Below the pieces are notes generated by a model. The model made no database searches. It saw only the letters and a program-made list of their open reading frames with translations, and had not been told where the DNA came from. Below, piece by piece: positions 47,968 to 56,501 of a DNA stretch of 64,000 nt (its first letter is position 1; each line of letters begins with the position of its first letter). A program made the position numbers and the translations under genes. The DNA comes from Paracoccus salipaludis (GTDB taxonomy: Bacteria > Pseudomonadota > Alphaproteobacteria > Rhodobacterales > Rhodobacteraceae), in the NCBI RefSeq assembly GCF_002287065.1, contig NZ_NSJZ01000005.1, positions 124,001 through 188,000 on the forward strand. Direction: 5' to 3'.

Positions 47968-48839
47968 GCGGCGCCCAGGTTCTGGACTCGGTCTGGCTGC
48001 GGCGCCATCCGCTGCCGGTCCACCCCGAGGACACCGACAAGAACAGCCGCGGCCGGCTGATGCTTGTCGGCGGCTCGACCCTGGTGCCGGGCGGGCTGAC
48101 GCTGACCGCGACCGCGGCCTTCCGGGCAGGCGCGGGCAAGGTGCAGATCGCCCTGCCCGAGCCGCTGGCGATCCCGACCGGCATGGCCATGCCCGAGTCG
48201 GGGATCTTCGGCCTGCCCACCGGCCCGGACGGAGAAATCGCCGATTGCAGCCCCGTCGCGGACAAGCTCGCCCCCTGCGATTGCCTGGCGCTGGGCCCCG
48301 CCGTGGGGACCACCGAGGCAGGCGGCGTGATCCTCGACAGCCTGCTGCCCCATGCAGGCAGCGCGCCCGTCATCATCGACGCGGCCGCCGTCTGCGCCGG
48401 GATCGACCGCCAGGACGCCATCGCCGCCCTGCCCGGCGGCGCGATCCTGACGCCCCATGTGGGCGAGATGGCCCTGCTGACCGGCCTTCCCGCCGCCGAG
48501 ATCGAGGCCGACCGCGAGGCCGTGGTGCTGGAACAGGCCCGGCGGCTGCGCGCGGTCGTGCTGATCAAGGGCGCGACCACCGTGATCGCCAGTCCCGACG
48601 GCGAGATCATCGTTTATGGCGGCGGCGGCGTGGGGCTGGCGACGGGCGGCTCGGGGGACGTGCTGACGGGCATCATCGCGGGCCTCTGCGCGCGCGGGAT
48701 GCCCGCCTGGGAGGCGACCTGCTGGGGGGTCTGGCTGCACGGAGAGGCCGGGCGGCGGCTGGCCGAGCGGCTGGGGATGATGGGCTTTCTTGCGCGCGAA
48801 CTGCCCGGCGAGGTGCCGAGCCTGATGCGCGGGATCTAG
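47964..48839 (+). CDS. nnrD: ADP/ATP-dependent NAD(P)H-hydrate dehydratase
   Basis: 291 residues, ribokinase-like fold. Signatures: GRLMLVGGSTLVPGGLTLTATAAFRAGAGKVQIALPE, LTPHVGEMALLTG, VLIKGATTVIASPDG and GGSGDVLTGIIAGL with the catalytic Asp. It dehydrates damaged NADHX/NADPHX back to NAD(P)H. The usual partner epimerase domain (NnrE) is absent here, although many bacteria fuse the two. Coupled to the histidine phosphatase by an ATGA overlap. Confidence 0.88.
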   Translation: MSGAQVLDSVWLRRHPLPVHPEDTDKNSRGRLMLVGGSTLVPGGLTLTATAAFRAGAGKVQIALPEPLAIPTGMAMPESGIFGLPTGPDGEIADCSPVADKLAPCDCLALGPAVGTTEAGGVILDSLLPHAGSAPVIIDAAAVCAGIDRQDAIAALPGGAILTPHVGEMALLTGLPAAEIEADREAVVLEQARRLRAVVLIKGATTVIASPDGEIIVYGGGGVGLATGGSGDVLTGIIAGLCARGMPAWEATCWGVWLHGEAGRRLAERLGMMGFLARELPGEVPSLMRGI

Positions 48840-48983
48840 GCGCGGGCCGCGAGGCCCGGGCCCAAAAACCCCTTCCCCGCCCTTGCAACCGGGGCCCAAG
48901 GGGGGGATGTGTCCCTGCATGGGCCAGACGCGGCGCCCCGGCGCGCCTGCATCTGCTGGCGGCACAAGCGAAAGGATCACCGG

Positions 48984-50504
48984 ATGTCAGGCTTCACCCC
49001 TCATGGAAAGCATCTGATCGGAGGCGAGTGGGTCGCCGGCGAGGCGACCTTCAAGTCGAGCCCCGCCCATGGCCCCGCGCATGACTTCGCGGTCGGCACG
49101 CCGGAACTCGTCGCCCGCGCCTGCGCGGCGGCGGCCGGGGCCTTCGACGCCTATGCCGCCACCACGCGCGAGGAACGCGCCCGCTTCCTCGAAGCCATCG
49201 CCGACGAGATCGAGGCCCGCGCCGAGGCGATCACGGAAATCGGCACCCAGGAATCCGGCCTGCCCGAGGCGCGGCTTGGGGGCGAGCGCGGGCGGACCAC
49301 CGGCCAGTTGCGGCTGTTTGCGGACCACATCCGCAAGGGCGACTATCTCGACCGCCGCCTCGACGCGGCGCTGCCCGACCGCGCGCCGGCCCCGCGCCCC
49401 GAACTGCGGATGATCCAGATGCCCATCGGCCCGGTCGCGGTCTTCGGCGCCTCGAACTTCCCGCTGGCCTTCTCGACCGCCGGCGGCGACACCGCCGCCG
49501 CGCTGGCGGCGGGCTGCCCGGTCGTGGTCAAGGGCCATTCCGCCCATCCCGGCACCGGCGAGATCGTCGCCGAGGCGATCCTTGCCGCCATCGAGAAGAC
49601 CGGGATGCCCAAGGGCGTCTTCAGCCTGATCCAGGGCGGCAACCGCAAGGTCGGCGAGGCGCTGGTGACCGATCCGCGCATCAAGGCCGTGGGCTTCACC
49701 GGCTCGCTGCAGGGGGGCCGGGCGCTGTTCGACCTTTGCGCCCAGCGTCCCGAGCCGATTCCCTTCTTCGGGGAACTGGGGTCCGTGAACCCGATGTTCG
49801 TGCTGCCTCATGCAGCCGCCGCGCGTGGCGAGGAGATCGGCAAGGGCTGGGCCGGGTCGCTGACCATGGGCGCGGGCCAGTTCTGCACCAATCCCGGCAT
49901 CGCCGTTGTGATGGACGGACCCGACGCCGACCGGCTGGTCGCCGCCGCCAAGGCCGCGCTGGAACAGGTCTCCCCCCAGACCATGCTGACCGACGGCATC
50001 GCCCAGGCCTATCGGCAGGGCGTGGACCGGATGGGCAAGTCCAATGCGGTGAAGCCCGTCCTGACCACCGACAGCGCCGAGCGGAACGCCTCGCCCAACC
50101 TTTACGAGACCACCGCCGACGCCTTCCTGGGCGAGGACGACCTGGCCGAGGAGGTCTTCGGCCCTCTCGGGCTGGTGGTGCGCGCAAGCTCGCCCGCGGA
50201 CATGGAGCGGATCGCCCGCGGCTTTCCCGGCCAGCTGACCGCGACGCTGCAAACCGATCCGGGCGATGCGGACCTTGCCCGTCGCCTGCTGCCGATCCTC
50301 GCGCAGAAGGCGGGCCGCGTGCTGGCCAACGGCTTCCCGACCGGGGTCGAGGTCGCGGACGCGATGGTCCATGGCGGGCCCTACCCCGCCTCGACCAACT
50401 TCGGCGCGACCAGCGTAGGCACGCTGTCCATCCGGCGCTTCCTGCGGCCGGTGTCGTTCCAGAACCTGCCCCCCTACCTGCTGTCGGGCGATCTGGCAGG
50501 CTGA
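48984..50504 (+). CDS. Aldehyde dehydrogenase (NADP+), 2-ketoglutarate semialdehyde type
   Basis: 506 residues from ATG 48984 (MSGFTPHGKHLIGGEWV). ALDH marks: PVAVFGASNFPLAFSTAGGDTAAALAAGCPVVVKGHSAHPGTGE, VGFTGSLQGGRALFD, Glu in FGELGSVNP, nucleophile in GAGQFCTNPG. This pattern (FGASNFPLAF, E-L-G-S-x-N) is the ALDH group that oxidises 2-oxoglutarate semialdehyde in sugar-acid or hydroxyproline breakdown. GGATCACCGG precedes it. Convergent with the peptidoglycan-binding gene through a shared hairpin. Confidence 0.9.
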   Translation: MSGFTPHGKHLIGGEWVAGEATFKSSPAHGPAHDFAVGTPELVARACAAAAGAFDAYAATTREERARFLEAIADEIEARAEAITEIGTQESGLPEARLGGERGRTTGQLRLFADHIRKGDYLDRRLDAALPDRAPAPRPELRMIQMPIGPVAVFGASNFPLAFSTAGGDTAAALAAGCPVVVKGHSAHPGTGEIVAEAILAAIEKTGMPKGVFSLIQGGNRKVGEALVTDPRIKAVGFTGSLQGGRALFDLCAQRPEPIPFFGELGSVNPMFVLPHAAAARGEEIGKGWAGSLTMGAGQFCTNPGIAVVMDGPDADRLVAAAKAALEQVSPQTMLTDGIAQAYRQGVDRMGKSNAVKPVLTTDSAERNASPNLYETTADAFLGEDDLAEEVFGPLGLVVRASSPADMERIARGFPGQLTATLQTDPGDADLARRLLPILAQKAGRVLANGFPTGVEVADAMVHGGPYPASTNFGATSVGTLSIRRFLRPVSFQNLPPYLLSGDLAG

Positions 50505-50511
50505 AACGGAC

Positions 50512-50536
50512 AGGGCCGCCCCTTCGGGCGGCCCTT
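50512..50536. terminator. Bidirectional hairpin terminator
   Basis: AGGGCCGCCC-CTTC-GGGCGGCCCT, a perfect ten-base stem with four-base loop, between the convergent aldehyde dehydrogenase and peptidoglycan-binding gene. Only a short T pair follows on the plus strand; on the minus strand no T-run is seen. Confidence 0.75.
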
Positions 50537-50549
50537 CGCTTCCAGAAGG

Positions 50550-51287
50550 TCAGCGCGAGGTCAGGCGCTCGAACTGGTTGGCGGTCAGGTAGCCGGTGGC
50601 CGTCAGGTCATTGGCCTGCTGCCAGGCGGCGATCGCATTGCGGGTGCCGCGTCCGAAGCTGCCATCGACGCCCCGCGTGTCGAAGCCGCGCCGCGTCAGC
50701 CCGGCCTGCACGGCCCGGCGCTGCTCCCGGCTGAGGTTCAGCACCGCCTCGGCCTGCGCGGCGCTTCCTCCCGAGCCTGCGCCCGCGTTCGACGAGGAAC
50801 CGCCTGCCGCGGGCGCGCGGCCCTGCAGGATCTCGGTCGCCTGCGCACGCGTCAGGGCCCCGGTCTGGGGATAGTTGCGGTCGCGCTGCCACAGCGAGAT
50901 GGCGCGGCGGGTGCCGGGGCCGAAGTTCCCGTCAAGCCCGTTGGTGCTGTAGCCCAGCGCGTTCAGCCGGCGCTGCACGGCGACGCGCTGGTCGGCCGTC
51001 AGCGAAGCCGCGCCCGCCTGGGTGTTCGGCGTGGAAACGGTCCCGCCCAGCCGCCGCACGCGTTCGCGCGCCTGTTCGGCATAGGCGCCTTTCGGGAACT
51101 GGCGCAGATAGGACTGATAGGCCGACAGCGTGTTCGTCTGCTGCGCCTGCGAGAAGGCGGCGCGGTCCTGTTCCTGCTCCAGGTACTGGCGGGCGATCCC
51201 GCCCACGATCTCGCCCACGTCCTGCGCCTGCACGGGCGCGGACAGCAGCGTCGCGGCAAGGGCCGCCGAAATCATCCTCCTGACCAT
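50550..51287 (-). CDS. Exported protein with two peptidoglycan-binding (PG_binding_1) domains
   Basis: 245 residues. Signal peptide (MISAALAATLLSAPVQA), then a helical segment (EIVGGIARQYLEQEQDRAAFSQAQQ, LSAYQSYLRQFPKG) and two PG_binding_1 repeats: about 115-160 (RRLNALGYSTNGLDGNFGPGTRRAISLWQRD) and about 195-240 (GLTRRGFDTRGVDGSFGRGTRNAIAAWQQA), separated by a Gly/Ser/Ala linker. No catalytic domain is present, so a cell-wall tether or scaffold is likely. ATG 51287 has AGGGGA upstream. Confidence 0.85.
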   Translation of the reverse strand: MVRRMISAALAATLLSAPVQAQDVGEIVGGIARQYLEQEQDRAAFSQAQQTNTLSAYQSYLRQFPKGAYAEQARERVRRLGGTVSTPNTQAGAASLTADQRVAVQRRLNALGYSTNGLDGNFGPGTRRAISLWQRDRNYPQTGALTRAQATEILQGRAPAAGGSSSNAGAGSGGSAAQAEAVLNLSREQRRAVQAGLTRRGFDTRGVDGSFGRGTRNAIAAWQQANDLTATGYLTANQFERLTSR

Positions 51288-51567
51288 CAAAGGTCCCCTT
51301 CTTTTCCTGTGGCGCCCCGGCCGGTGCGCGGGCGCAAAGCTGGTGCCCCATGGCGGGGGCGGCTGAGGGATATAGCGCCACGCGCGCCATCCGGTTCCCG
51401 CAACCTTTGGGCTGTCTGTTTCCAAGCGTTTAAACTTGCAACGGGAATCCTGCCCCGACCGCTTGCGGGCGCTTGCCAGCGAAACGCGCTTTGGCCAGTC
51501 TGCGCGGCGGAGGAACGGGGCTGCGCGGAACGGACCGCGCATGACACCCAGACAAGGGAGAAAGAAC

Positions 51568-52767
51568 ATGGCGAGGTTTTTCGCATCGGTCGCGGTCGCG
51601 GCCCTGCTGGGCGTGCCGGCCTGGGCCGAGGTTTCGGACAACAAGGTCAGGATCGGCATCCTGAACGACCAGTCGGGCGTTTACGCCGATTTCGGCGGCA
51701 TGGGCTCGGTCGAGGCGGCGAAGATGGCGGTCGAGGATTTCGGCGGCACGGTGCTGGACGCGCCCGTCGAGATCGTCTCGGCCGACCACCAGAACAAGGC
51801 CGACATCGCCAGCAACATCGCCCGCCAATGGTACGACACCGAACAGGTGGATGCGATCATGGAACTGACGACCTCGTCGGTCGCGCTGGCGGTGCAGGCG
51901 CTGAGCGCGGAAAAGAAGAAGATCGACCTCGTGACGGGGGCGGCGACCGCGGACCTGACGGGCAAGGCCTGCTCGCCCTACGGTTTCCACTGGGCCTATG
52001 ACACCCACGCGCTGGCCGTGGGCACCGGCGGCGCGCTGGTCGAGGACGGAGGCGACAGCTGGTTCTTCCTGACCGCCGACTATGCCTTCGGCTATTCGCT
52101 GGAGGAAAACACCTCGGCCATCGTCAAGGAAAAGGGCGGCACGGTGCTGGGCTCGGTCCGCCATCCGCTGGCGGCGACGGACTTCTCGTCCTTCCTGCTG
52201 CAGGCGCAAAGCTCGGGCGCCAAGGTCGTGGGGCTGGCGAATGCGGGGCTGGATACCCAGAACGCCATCAAGCAGGCGGCCGAGTTCGGCATCGTGCAGG
52301 GCGGCCAGCGCATGGCCGGGCTTCTGTTCACCCTGGCCGAGGTGCACGGGCTGGGGCTGGAAACCGCCCAGGGGCTGACGCTGACCGAAAGCTTCTACTG
52401 GGACCGCACCGACGCCAGCCGCGAATTCGCCAACCGCTTCAAGGAACGCACCGGGCGGATGCCCAACATGGTGCAGGCGGGCACCTATTCGGGCGTGCTG
52501 CATTACCTCAAGGCCATCAAGGAAGCCGGCACCGACGAAACGGAAGCCGTCGCCGCCAAGATGCGCGAGCTGCCGGTCAGCGACGCCTTTGCCGAGAACG
52601 GCCGGGTCGGGCCGAACGGGCGCATGATCTCGGACGTCTACCTTATGCAGGTGAAGTCCCCCGCCGAAAGCAAGGGCGAGTGGGATTACTACGACATCAA
52701 GGCCACGATTCCGGGCGATCAGGCCTATCTGGACCCGGCGAAGTCGGGCTGTCCGCTGGTCCGATAG
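51568..52767 (+). CDS. Branched-chain-type ABC transporter substrate-binding protein, copy 1
   Basis: 399 residues with signal peptide (FFASVAVAALLGVPAWA). Type-1 periplasmic-binding fold (Peripla_BP_6): IGILNDQSGVYADFGGMGSVEAAKMAVEDFGG, VDAIMELTTSSVALAVQAL, and SWFFLTADYAFGYSLEENT. About two-thirds identical by eye to the next gene. ATG 51568 follows AAGGGAG; upstream in-frame ATGs would destroy the signal. Likely delivers an amino-acid-like or amide ligand to the Liv permease encoded downstream. Confidence 0.92.
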   Translation: MARFFASVAVAALLGVPAWAEVSDNKVRIGILNDQSGVYADFGGMGSVEAAKMAVEDFGGTVLDAPVEIVSADHQNKADIASNIARQWYDTEQVDAIMELTTSSVALAVQALSAEKKKIDLVTGAATADLTGKACSPYGFHWAYDTHALAVGTGGALVEDGGDSWFFLTADYAFGYSLEENTSAIVKEKGGTVLGSVRHPLAATDFSSFLLQAQSSGAKVVGLANAGLDTQNAIKQAAEFGIVQGGQRMAGLLFTLAEVHGLGLETAQGLTLTESFYWDRTDASREFANRFKERTGRMPNMVQAGTYSGVLHYLKAIKEAGTDETEAVAAKMRELPVSDAFAENGRVGPNGRMISDVYLMQVKSPAESKGEWDYYDIKATIPGDQAYLDPAKSGCPLVR

Positions 52768-52775
52768 GAAAGGCC

Positions 52776-52802
52776 GGCGGGGCCGGGGCGCCCGGCTCCG
52801 CC
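52776..52802 (+). terminator. Hairpin between the two binding-protein genes
   Basis: GGCGGGGCCGGG pairs with CCCGGCTCCGCC over twelve bases with one wobble and a three-base loop, nine bases after the stop of copy 1. It is followed by ATTTG rather than a long T-run, so partial termination or RNA stabilisation is likely. Confidence 0.6.
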
Positions 52803-52937
52803 ATTTGCGCGACTCCTCCTGCTAACGTCTTGCTTCAGGCATGAACTGCGGCAATCATCCGAGGCGCGGAGAGACATAACGGGCGCAAGGAAAGCGCTGC
52901 CCCGGGCCCACAACCCGGGCAAAATCGGGAGGACTAC

Positions 52938-54143
52938 ATGAAGTTTCTTTACATCACCGCCGCCACGGCGGCGCTGCTGGCTGGCGCGGCCTCGGCGCAG
53001 GAAATCTCGGACGGCAAGATCAAGATCGGCATCCTGAACGACCAGTCGGGCGCCTATTCGGCGCTGGGCGGACTGGGCTCGGTCGAGGCCGCGAAGATGG
53101 CGGTCGAGGAGGTCGGCGGCACCATCCTGGGCATGCCGGTCGAGATCGTGTCGGCCGACCACCAGAACAAGGCGGACGTGGGCTCGTCCATCGCCCGGGA
53201 ATGGCTGGACGCCGGGCAGGTGGACGCGATCATGGACCTGACCACCTCGTCGGTGGCGCTGGCCGTGCAGACGCTGGCCGGCGAACGCAACAAGGTCACC
53301 ATGGTCACCGGCGGCGGCACGACGGAACTGACCGGCAAGGCCTGCACGCCCTACAGCTTCCACTGGGCCTATGACACCCATGCGCTGGCCGTGGGCACCG
53401 GCAGCGCCGTCGTGGCGGAGGGCGGCGACAGCTGGTTCTTCCTGACCGCCGACTACGCCTTCGGCTATTCGCTGGAGGAAAACACCACCAAGACCGTCGA
53501 GGCAGCCGGCGGCAAGATCCTGGGATCGGTGCGCCATCCGCTGAACAACACCGACTTCTCGGCCTTCCTGCTGCAGGCCCAGGCCTCGGGGTCCAAGGTG
53601 GTCGGCCTCGCCAGCGCCGGGACCGACACCCAGAACGCCATCAAGCAGGCGGCCGAGTTCGGGCTGACCCAGGCGGGCCAGAACCTCGCCGGGCTGCTGC
53701 TGATGATCTCGGATGTCCATGGCCTCGGGCTGCAGGCGGCCCAGGGGCTGTACCTGACCGAGACCTTCTACTGGGACCGCGACGACCAGTCGCGCGACTT
53801 CGGGAACCGCTACAAGGAACGGACCGGCGCGATGCCGACCATGGTCCAGGCGGGGACCTATTCGGCGGTGCTGTCCTATCTCAAGGCGATCGAGGCCGCG
53901 AACAGCGACGATGCCGCCGCCGTGTCCAAGCAGCTCAAGAGCATGACCATCAACGACGCCTTCGCCCGCAATGCGACCGTGGCGCCGAACGGCCGGCTCA
54001 TGAACGACGTCTTCCTGATGCAGGTGAAGACCCCCGAGGAAAGCAAGGGCGAGTGGGACTATTACAACGTCCGCGCCACGATCCCCGGCGCCGAGGCCTA
54101 CATGAAGCCGGCCGAGGCGGGCTGCCCGCTGGTAACCGGATGA
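52938..54143 (+). CDS. Branched-chain-type ABC transporter substrate-binding protein, copy 2
   Basis: 401 residues; signal peptide (LYITAATAALLAGAASA). Same Peripla_BP_6 fold as copy 1: IGILNDQSGAYSALGGLGSVEAAKMAVEEVGG, VDAIMDLTTSSVALAVQTL, SWFFLTADYAFGYSLEENT, ending GCPLVTG. Differences cluster near 100-120 and 280-300, so ligand choice could differ. GGGAGGACTAC precedes the ATG. Its stop overlaps livG. Confidence 0.92.
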   Translation: MKFLYITAATAALLAGAASAQEISDGKIKIGILNDQSGAYSALGGLGSVEAAKMAVEEVGGTILGMPVEIVSADHQNKADVGSSIAREWLDAGQVDAIMDLTTSSVALAVQTLAGERNKVTMVTGGGTTELTGKACTPYSFHWAYDTHALAVGTGSAVVAEGGDSWFFLTADYAFGYSLEENTTKTVEAAGGKILGSVRHPLNNTDFSAFLLQAQASGSKVVGLASAGTDTQNAIKQAAEFGLTQAGQNLAGLLLMISDVHGLGLQAAQGLYLTETFYWDRDDQSRDFGNRYKERTGAMPTMVQAGTYSAVLSYLKAIEAANSDDAAAVSKQLKSMTINDAFARNATVAPNGRLMNDVFLMQVKTPEESKGEWDYYNVRATIPGAEAYMKPAEAGCPLVTG

Positions 54144-54913
54144 GCGACGTCCACAACGACGAGGAGCCGCGGGTGGTGCTGTCCGCCCGCGGTCTCGGCA
54201 AGGACTTCATGGGCTTCACGGCGGTCAACAACGTGAACCTGGATGTCCACCACGCCCGCATCCACGCGCTGATCGGCCCCAACGGGGCCGGCAAGACCAC
54301 CGTCTTCAACCTGCTGACCAAGTTCCTGCAGCCCACGCGCGGCCAGATCACGCTGCTGGGCACCGACATCACGAAGATGAAGCCCGATGCGGTCGCCCGC
54401 ATGGGGCTGGTGCGGTCCTTCCAGATCTCGGCCGTCTTCCCGCACCTGACGGTGCTGGAAAACGTCCGCGTGGCGCTGCAGCGCCCGGCCGAGCTGCATG
54501 TGCAGTTCTGGCGCTCGCTCGGGGCGCTGGACGTGCTGAACGGACGCGCCGAGGTGCTGATCGACGAACTGGGGCTGACGCCCTGGCGCGACGTGCGCGC
54601 CGCCGACCTTTCCTATGGCCGCAAGCGGGTGCTCGAGATCGCGACGACGCTCGCACTCGACCCGCAGGTGCTGCTGCTCGATGAGCCGATGGCCGGGATG
54701 GGGCACGAGGACGTGCATACCGTGGCCGAGATCATCCGCGAGGTCGCCCGGCACCGCGCGGTGCTGATGGTGGAACACAACCTCTCGGTCGTGGCCGACA
54801 TCTGCCACCACGTGACCGTGCTGCAGCGGGGCGAGATCCTGGCCGAGGGCGATTACGCCACCGTCGCCGCCGATCCGCGCGTGCGCACCGCCTACATGGG
54901 GACCGAAGCATGA
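54140..54913 (+). CDS. livG: Branched-chain-type ABC transporter ATP-binding protein LivG
   Basis: 257 residues from ATG 54140. Walker A GPNGAGKTTVFNLLTKF, Q-loop FQISAVFPHLTVLENV, Walker B LLLDEPMAGMG, switch VEHNLSVV. The signature is LSYGRKRVLEIA, Y-G replacing G-G as is common in LivG. Longer than LivF, with the H-x-R-IHALIGP start. Coupled to the binding protein and to livF by ATGA. Confidence 0.93.
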   Translation: MSDVHNDEEPRVVLSARGLGKDFMGFTAVNNVNLDVHHARIHALIGPNGAGKTTVFNLLTKFLQPTRGQITLLGTDITKMKPDAVARMGLVRSFQISAVFPHLTVLENVRVALQRPAELHVQFWRSLGALDVLNGRAEVLIDELGLTPWRDVRAADLSYGRKRVLEIATTLALDPQVLLLDEPMAGMGHEDVHTVAEIIREVARHRAVLMVEHNLSVVADICHHVTVLQRGEILAEGDYATVAADPRVRTAYMGTEA

Positions 54914-55611
54914 GCACGCTTCTGAACGTGGCCGGGCTGAACGCCTGGTATGGCGAAAGCCACGTCCTGCATGGCGTCAACATGCAGGTGAACGAGGGCG
55001 AGACGGTCTGCATCCTGGGCCGCAACGGCATGGGCAAGACCACGACGCTGCGCTCGATCATGGGCATCGTGCGCAAGCGGACGGGCCAGATCACCTTTGC
55101 GGGACAGGACGTGCTGGCGATGCCGCTGCACCGGACCGCGCGGGCGGGCCTGGGCTTCGTCCCCGAGGAACGCGGCATCTTCGCCACCCTGTCGGTGGAC
55201 GAGAACCTGATGCTGCCCCCCGTGGTGGCGCCCGGCGGCATGACGCTGGACGAGATCTACAGCCTGTTCCCCAACCTCAGGGAACGCCGCAACAGCCCCG
55301 GCACCAAGCTGTCGGGGGGCGAGCAGCAGATGCTGGCGATGGCGCGCATCCTGCGCACCGGCGCGCGCTGCCTGCTGCTGGACGAGCCGACCGAGGGGCT
55401 GGCCCCCGTCATCATCGACGCCATCGGCGCGGTGCTGCGCGAACTGAAGGCCCGCGGCATGACCGTGGTGCTGGTGGAACAGAACTTCCGCTTCGCGTCG
55501 CGCGTCGCGGACCGCTTCTATGTCATGGACCACGGCGTGATGACCCACGAATTCCCGGTGGGCGAGCTGAACGCCCGCATGGACATGCTGCACGAAACGC
55601 TGGGAGTCTGA
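54910..55611 (+). CDS. livF: Branched-chain-type ABC transporter ATP-binding protein LivF
   Basis: 233 residues. VAGLNAWYGESHVLHGVNMQV at the start, Walker A GRNGMGKTTTLRSIMG, signature LSGGEQQMLAMARIL, Walker B LLLDEPTEGLAPVI, switch VEQNFRFA. Second ATPase of the importer. ATG overlaps the livG stop; followed by livH with one base between. Confidence 0.94.
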   Translation: MSTLLNVAGLNAWYGESHVLHGVNMQVNEGETVCILGRNGMGKTTTLRSIMGIVRKRTGQITFAGQDVLAMPLHRTARAGLGFVPEERGIFATLSVDENLMLPPVVAPGGMTLDEIYSLFPNLRERRNSPGTKLSGGEQQMLAMARILRTGARCLLLDEPTEGLAPVIIDAIGAVLRELKARGMTVVLVEQNFRFASRVADRFYVMDHGVMTHEFPVGELNARMDMLHETLGV

Positions 55612-55612
55612 G

Positions 55613-56500
55613 ATGACGATGATCTTCGGAATCCCGATCCAGGCCTTCATGGGCCAGATCCTCATCGGGCTGATCAACGGCTCGTTCTACGCGCTGCTGT
55701 CGCTGGGGCTGGCCGTGATCTTCGGCCTTCTGCGCGTCATCAACTTCGCCCATGGCGCGCAATACATGCTGGGGGCCTTCGTGGCCCTGCTGGCGCTGAA
55801 CTGGCTGGGCATCAACTACTGGTTCGCGCTGATCCTGGCGCCGCTGGTGGTGGGCGCCTTCGGGGCGCTGGTCGAACGCACCATGCTGTCGCGGCTGTAT
55901 CAGCTGGACCACCTTTACGGCCTGCTGTTCACCTTCGGGCTGGCGCTGACGCTGGAAGGCACGATGCGCTGGTATTTCGGCGCCTCGGGCCAGCCCTACG
56001 CGGCCCCGGCGGCGCTGACGGGGGCGGTCAACCTGGGCTTCATGGTGCTGCCGATCTACCGCGGCTGGGTGATCCTCGCCTCGCTGATCGTCTGCCTTGC
56101 GGTCTGGGCGCTGATCGAGAAGACGCGGCTGGGCGCAACCCTGCGCGCGGCGACCGAGAACCCGACCCTGGTGCAGAGCTTCGGGATCAACGTGCCGATG
56201 CTTCTGACGCTGACCTACGCGCTGGGGGCCGGGCTTGCCGCCATCGCGGGCGTGCTGGCGGCGCCGATCTACCAGGTCTCGCCCCTGATGGGCTCGAACA
56301 TCATCATCGTGGTCTTCGCGGTGGTCGTGGTCGGCGGCATGGGCTCGATCATGGGCGCCATCGTCACGGGCTACCTGCTGGGCGTGGCCGAAGGGCTGAC
56401 CAAGGTCTTCTACCCCGAGGCCTCCAACATCGTGATCTTCGTCATCATGGCGATCGTGCTGATCCTGCGCCCCGCAGGCCTGTTCGGAAAGGAAGCCTGA
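55613..56500 (+). CDS. livH: Branched-chain-type ABC transporter permease LivH
   Basis: 295 residues, about eight membrane helices. LivH marks: GLINGSFYALLSLGLAVIFGLLRVINFAHGAQYMLGAFVA, the EAA-like segment KTRLGATLRAATENPTLVQSFGINV, and GLAAIAGVLAAPIYQVSPLMG with VVVVGGMGSIMGAIVTG. Forms the pore with LivM. Confidence 0.94.
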   Translation: MTMIFGIPIQAFMGQILIGLINGSFYALLSLGLAVIFGLLRVINFAHGAQYMLGAFVALLALNWLGINYWFALILAPLVVGAFGALVERTMLSRLYQLDHLYGLLFTFGLALTLEGTMRWYFGASGQPYAAPAALTGAVNLGFMVLPIYRGWVILASLIVCLAVWALIEKTRLGATLRAATENPTLVQSFGINVPMLLTLTYALGAGLAAIAGVLAAPIYQVSPLMGSNIIIVVFAVVVVGGMGSIMGAIVTGYLLGVAEGLTKVFYPEASNIVIFVIMAIVLILRPAGLFGKEA

Positions 56501-56501
56501 G

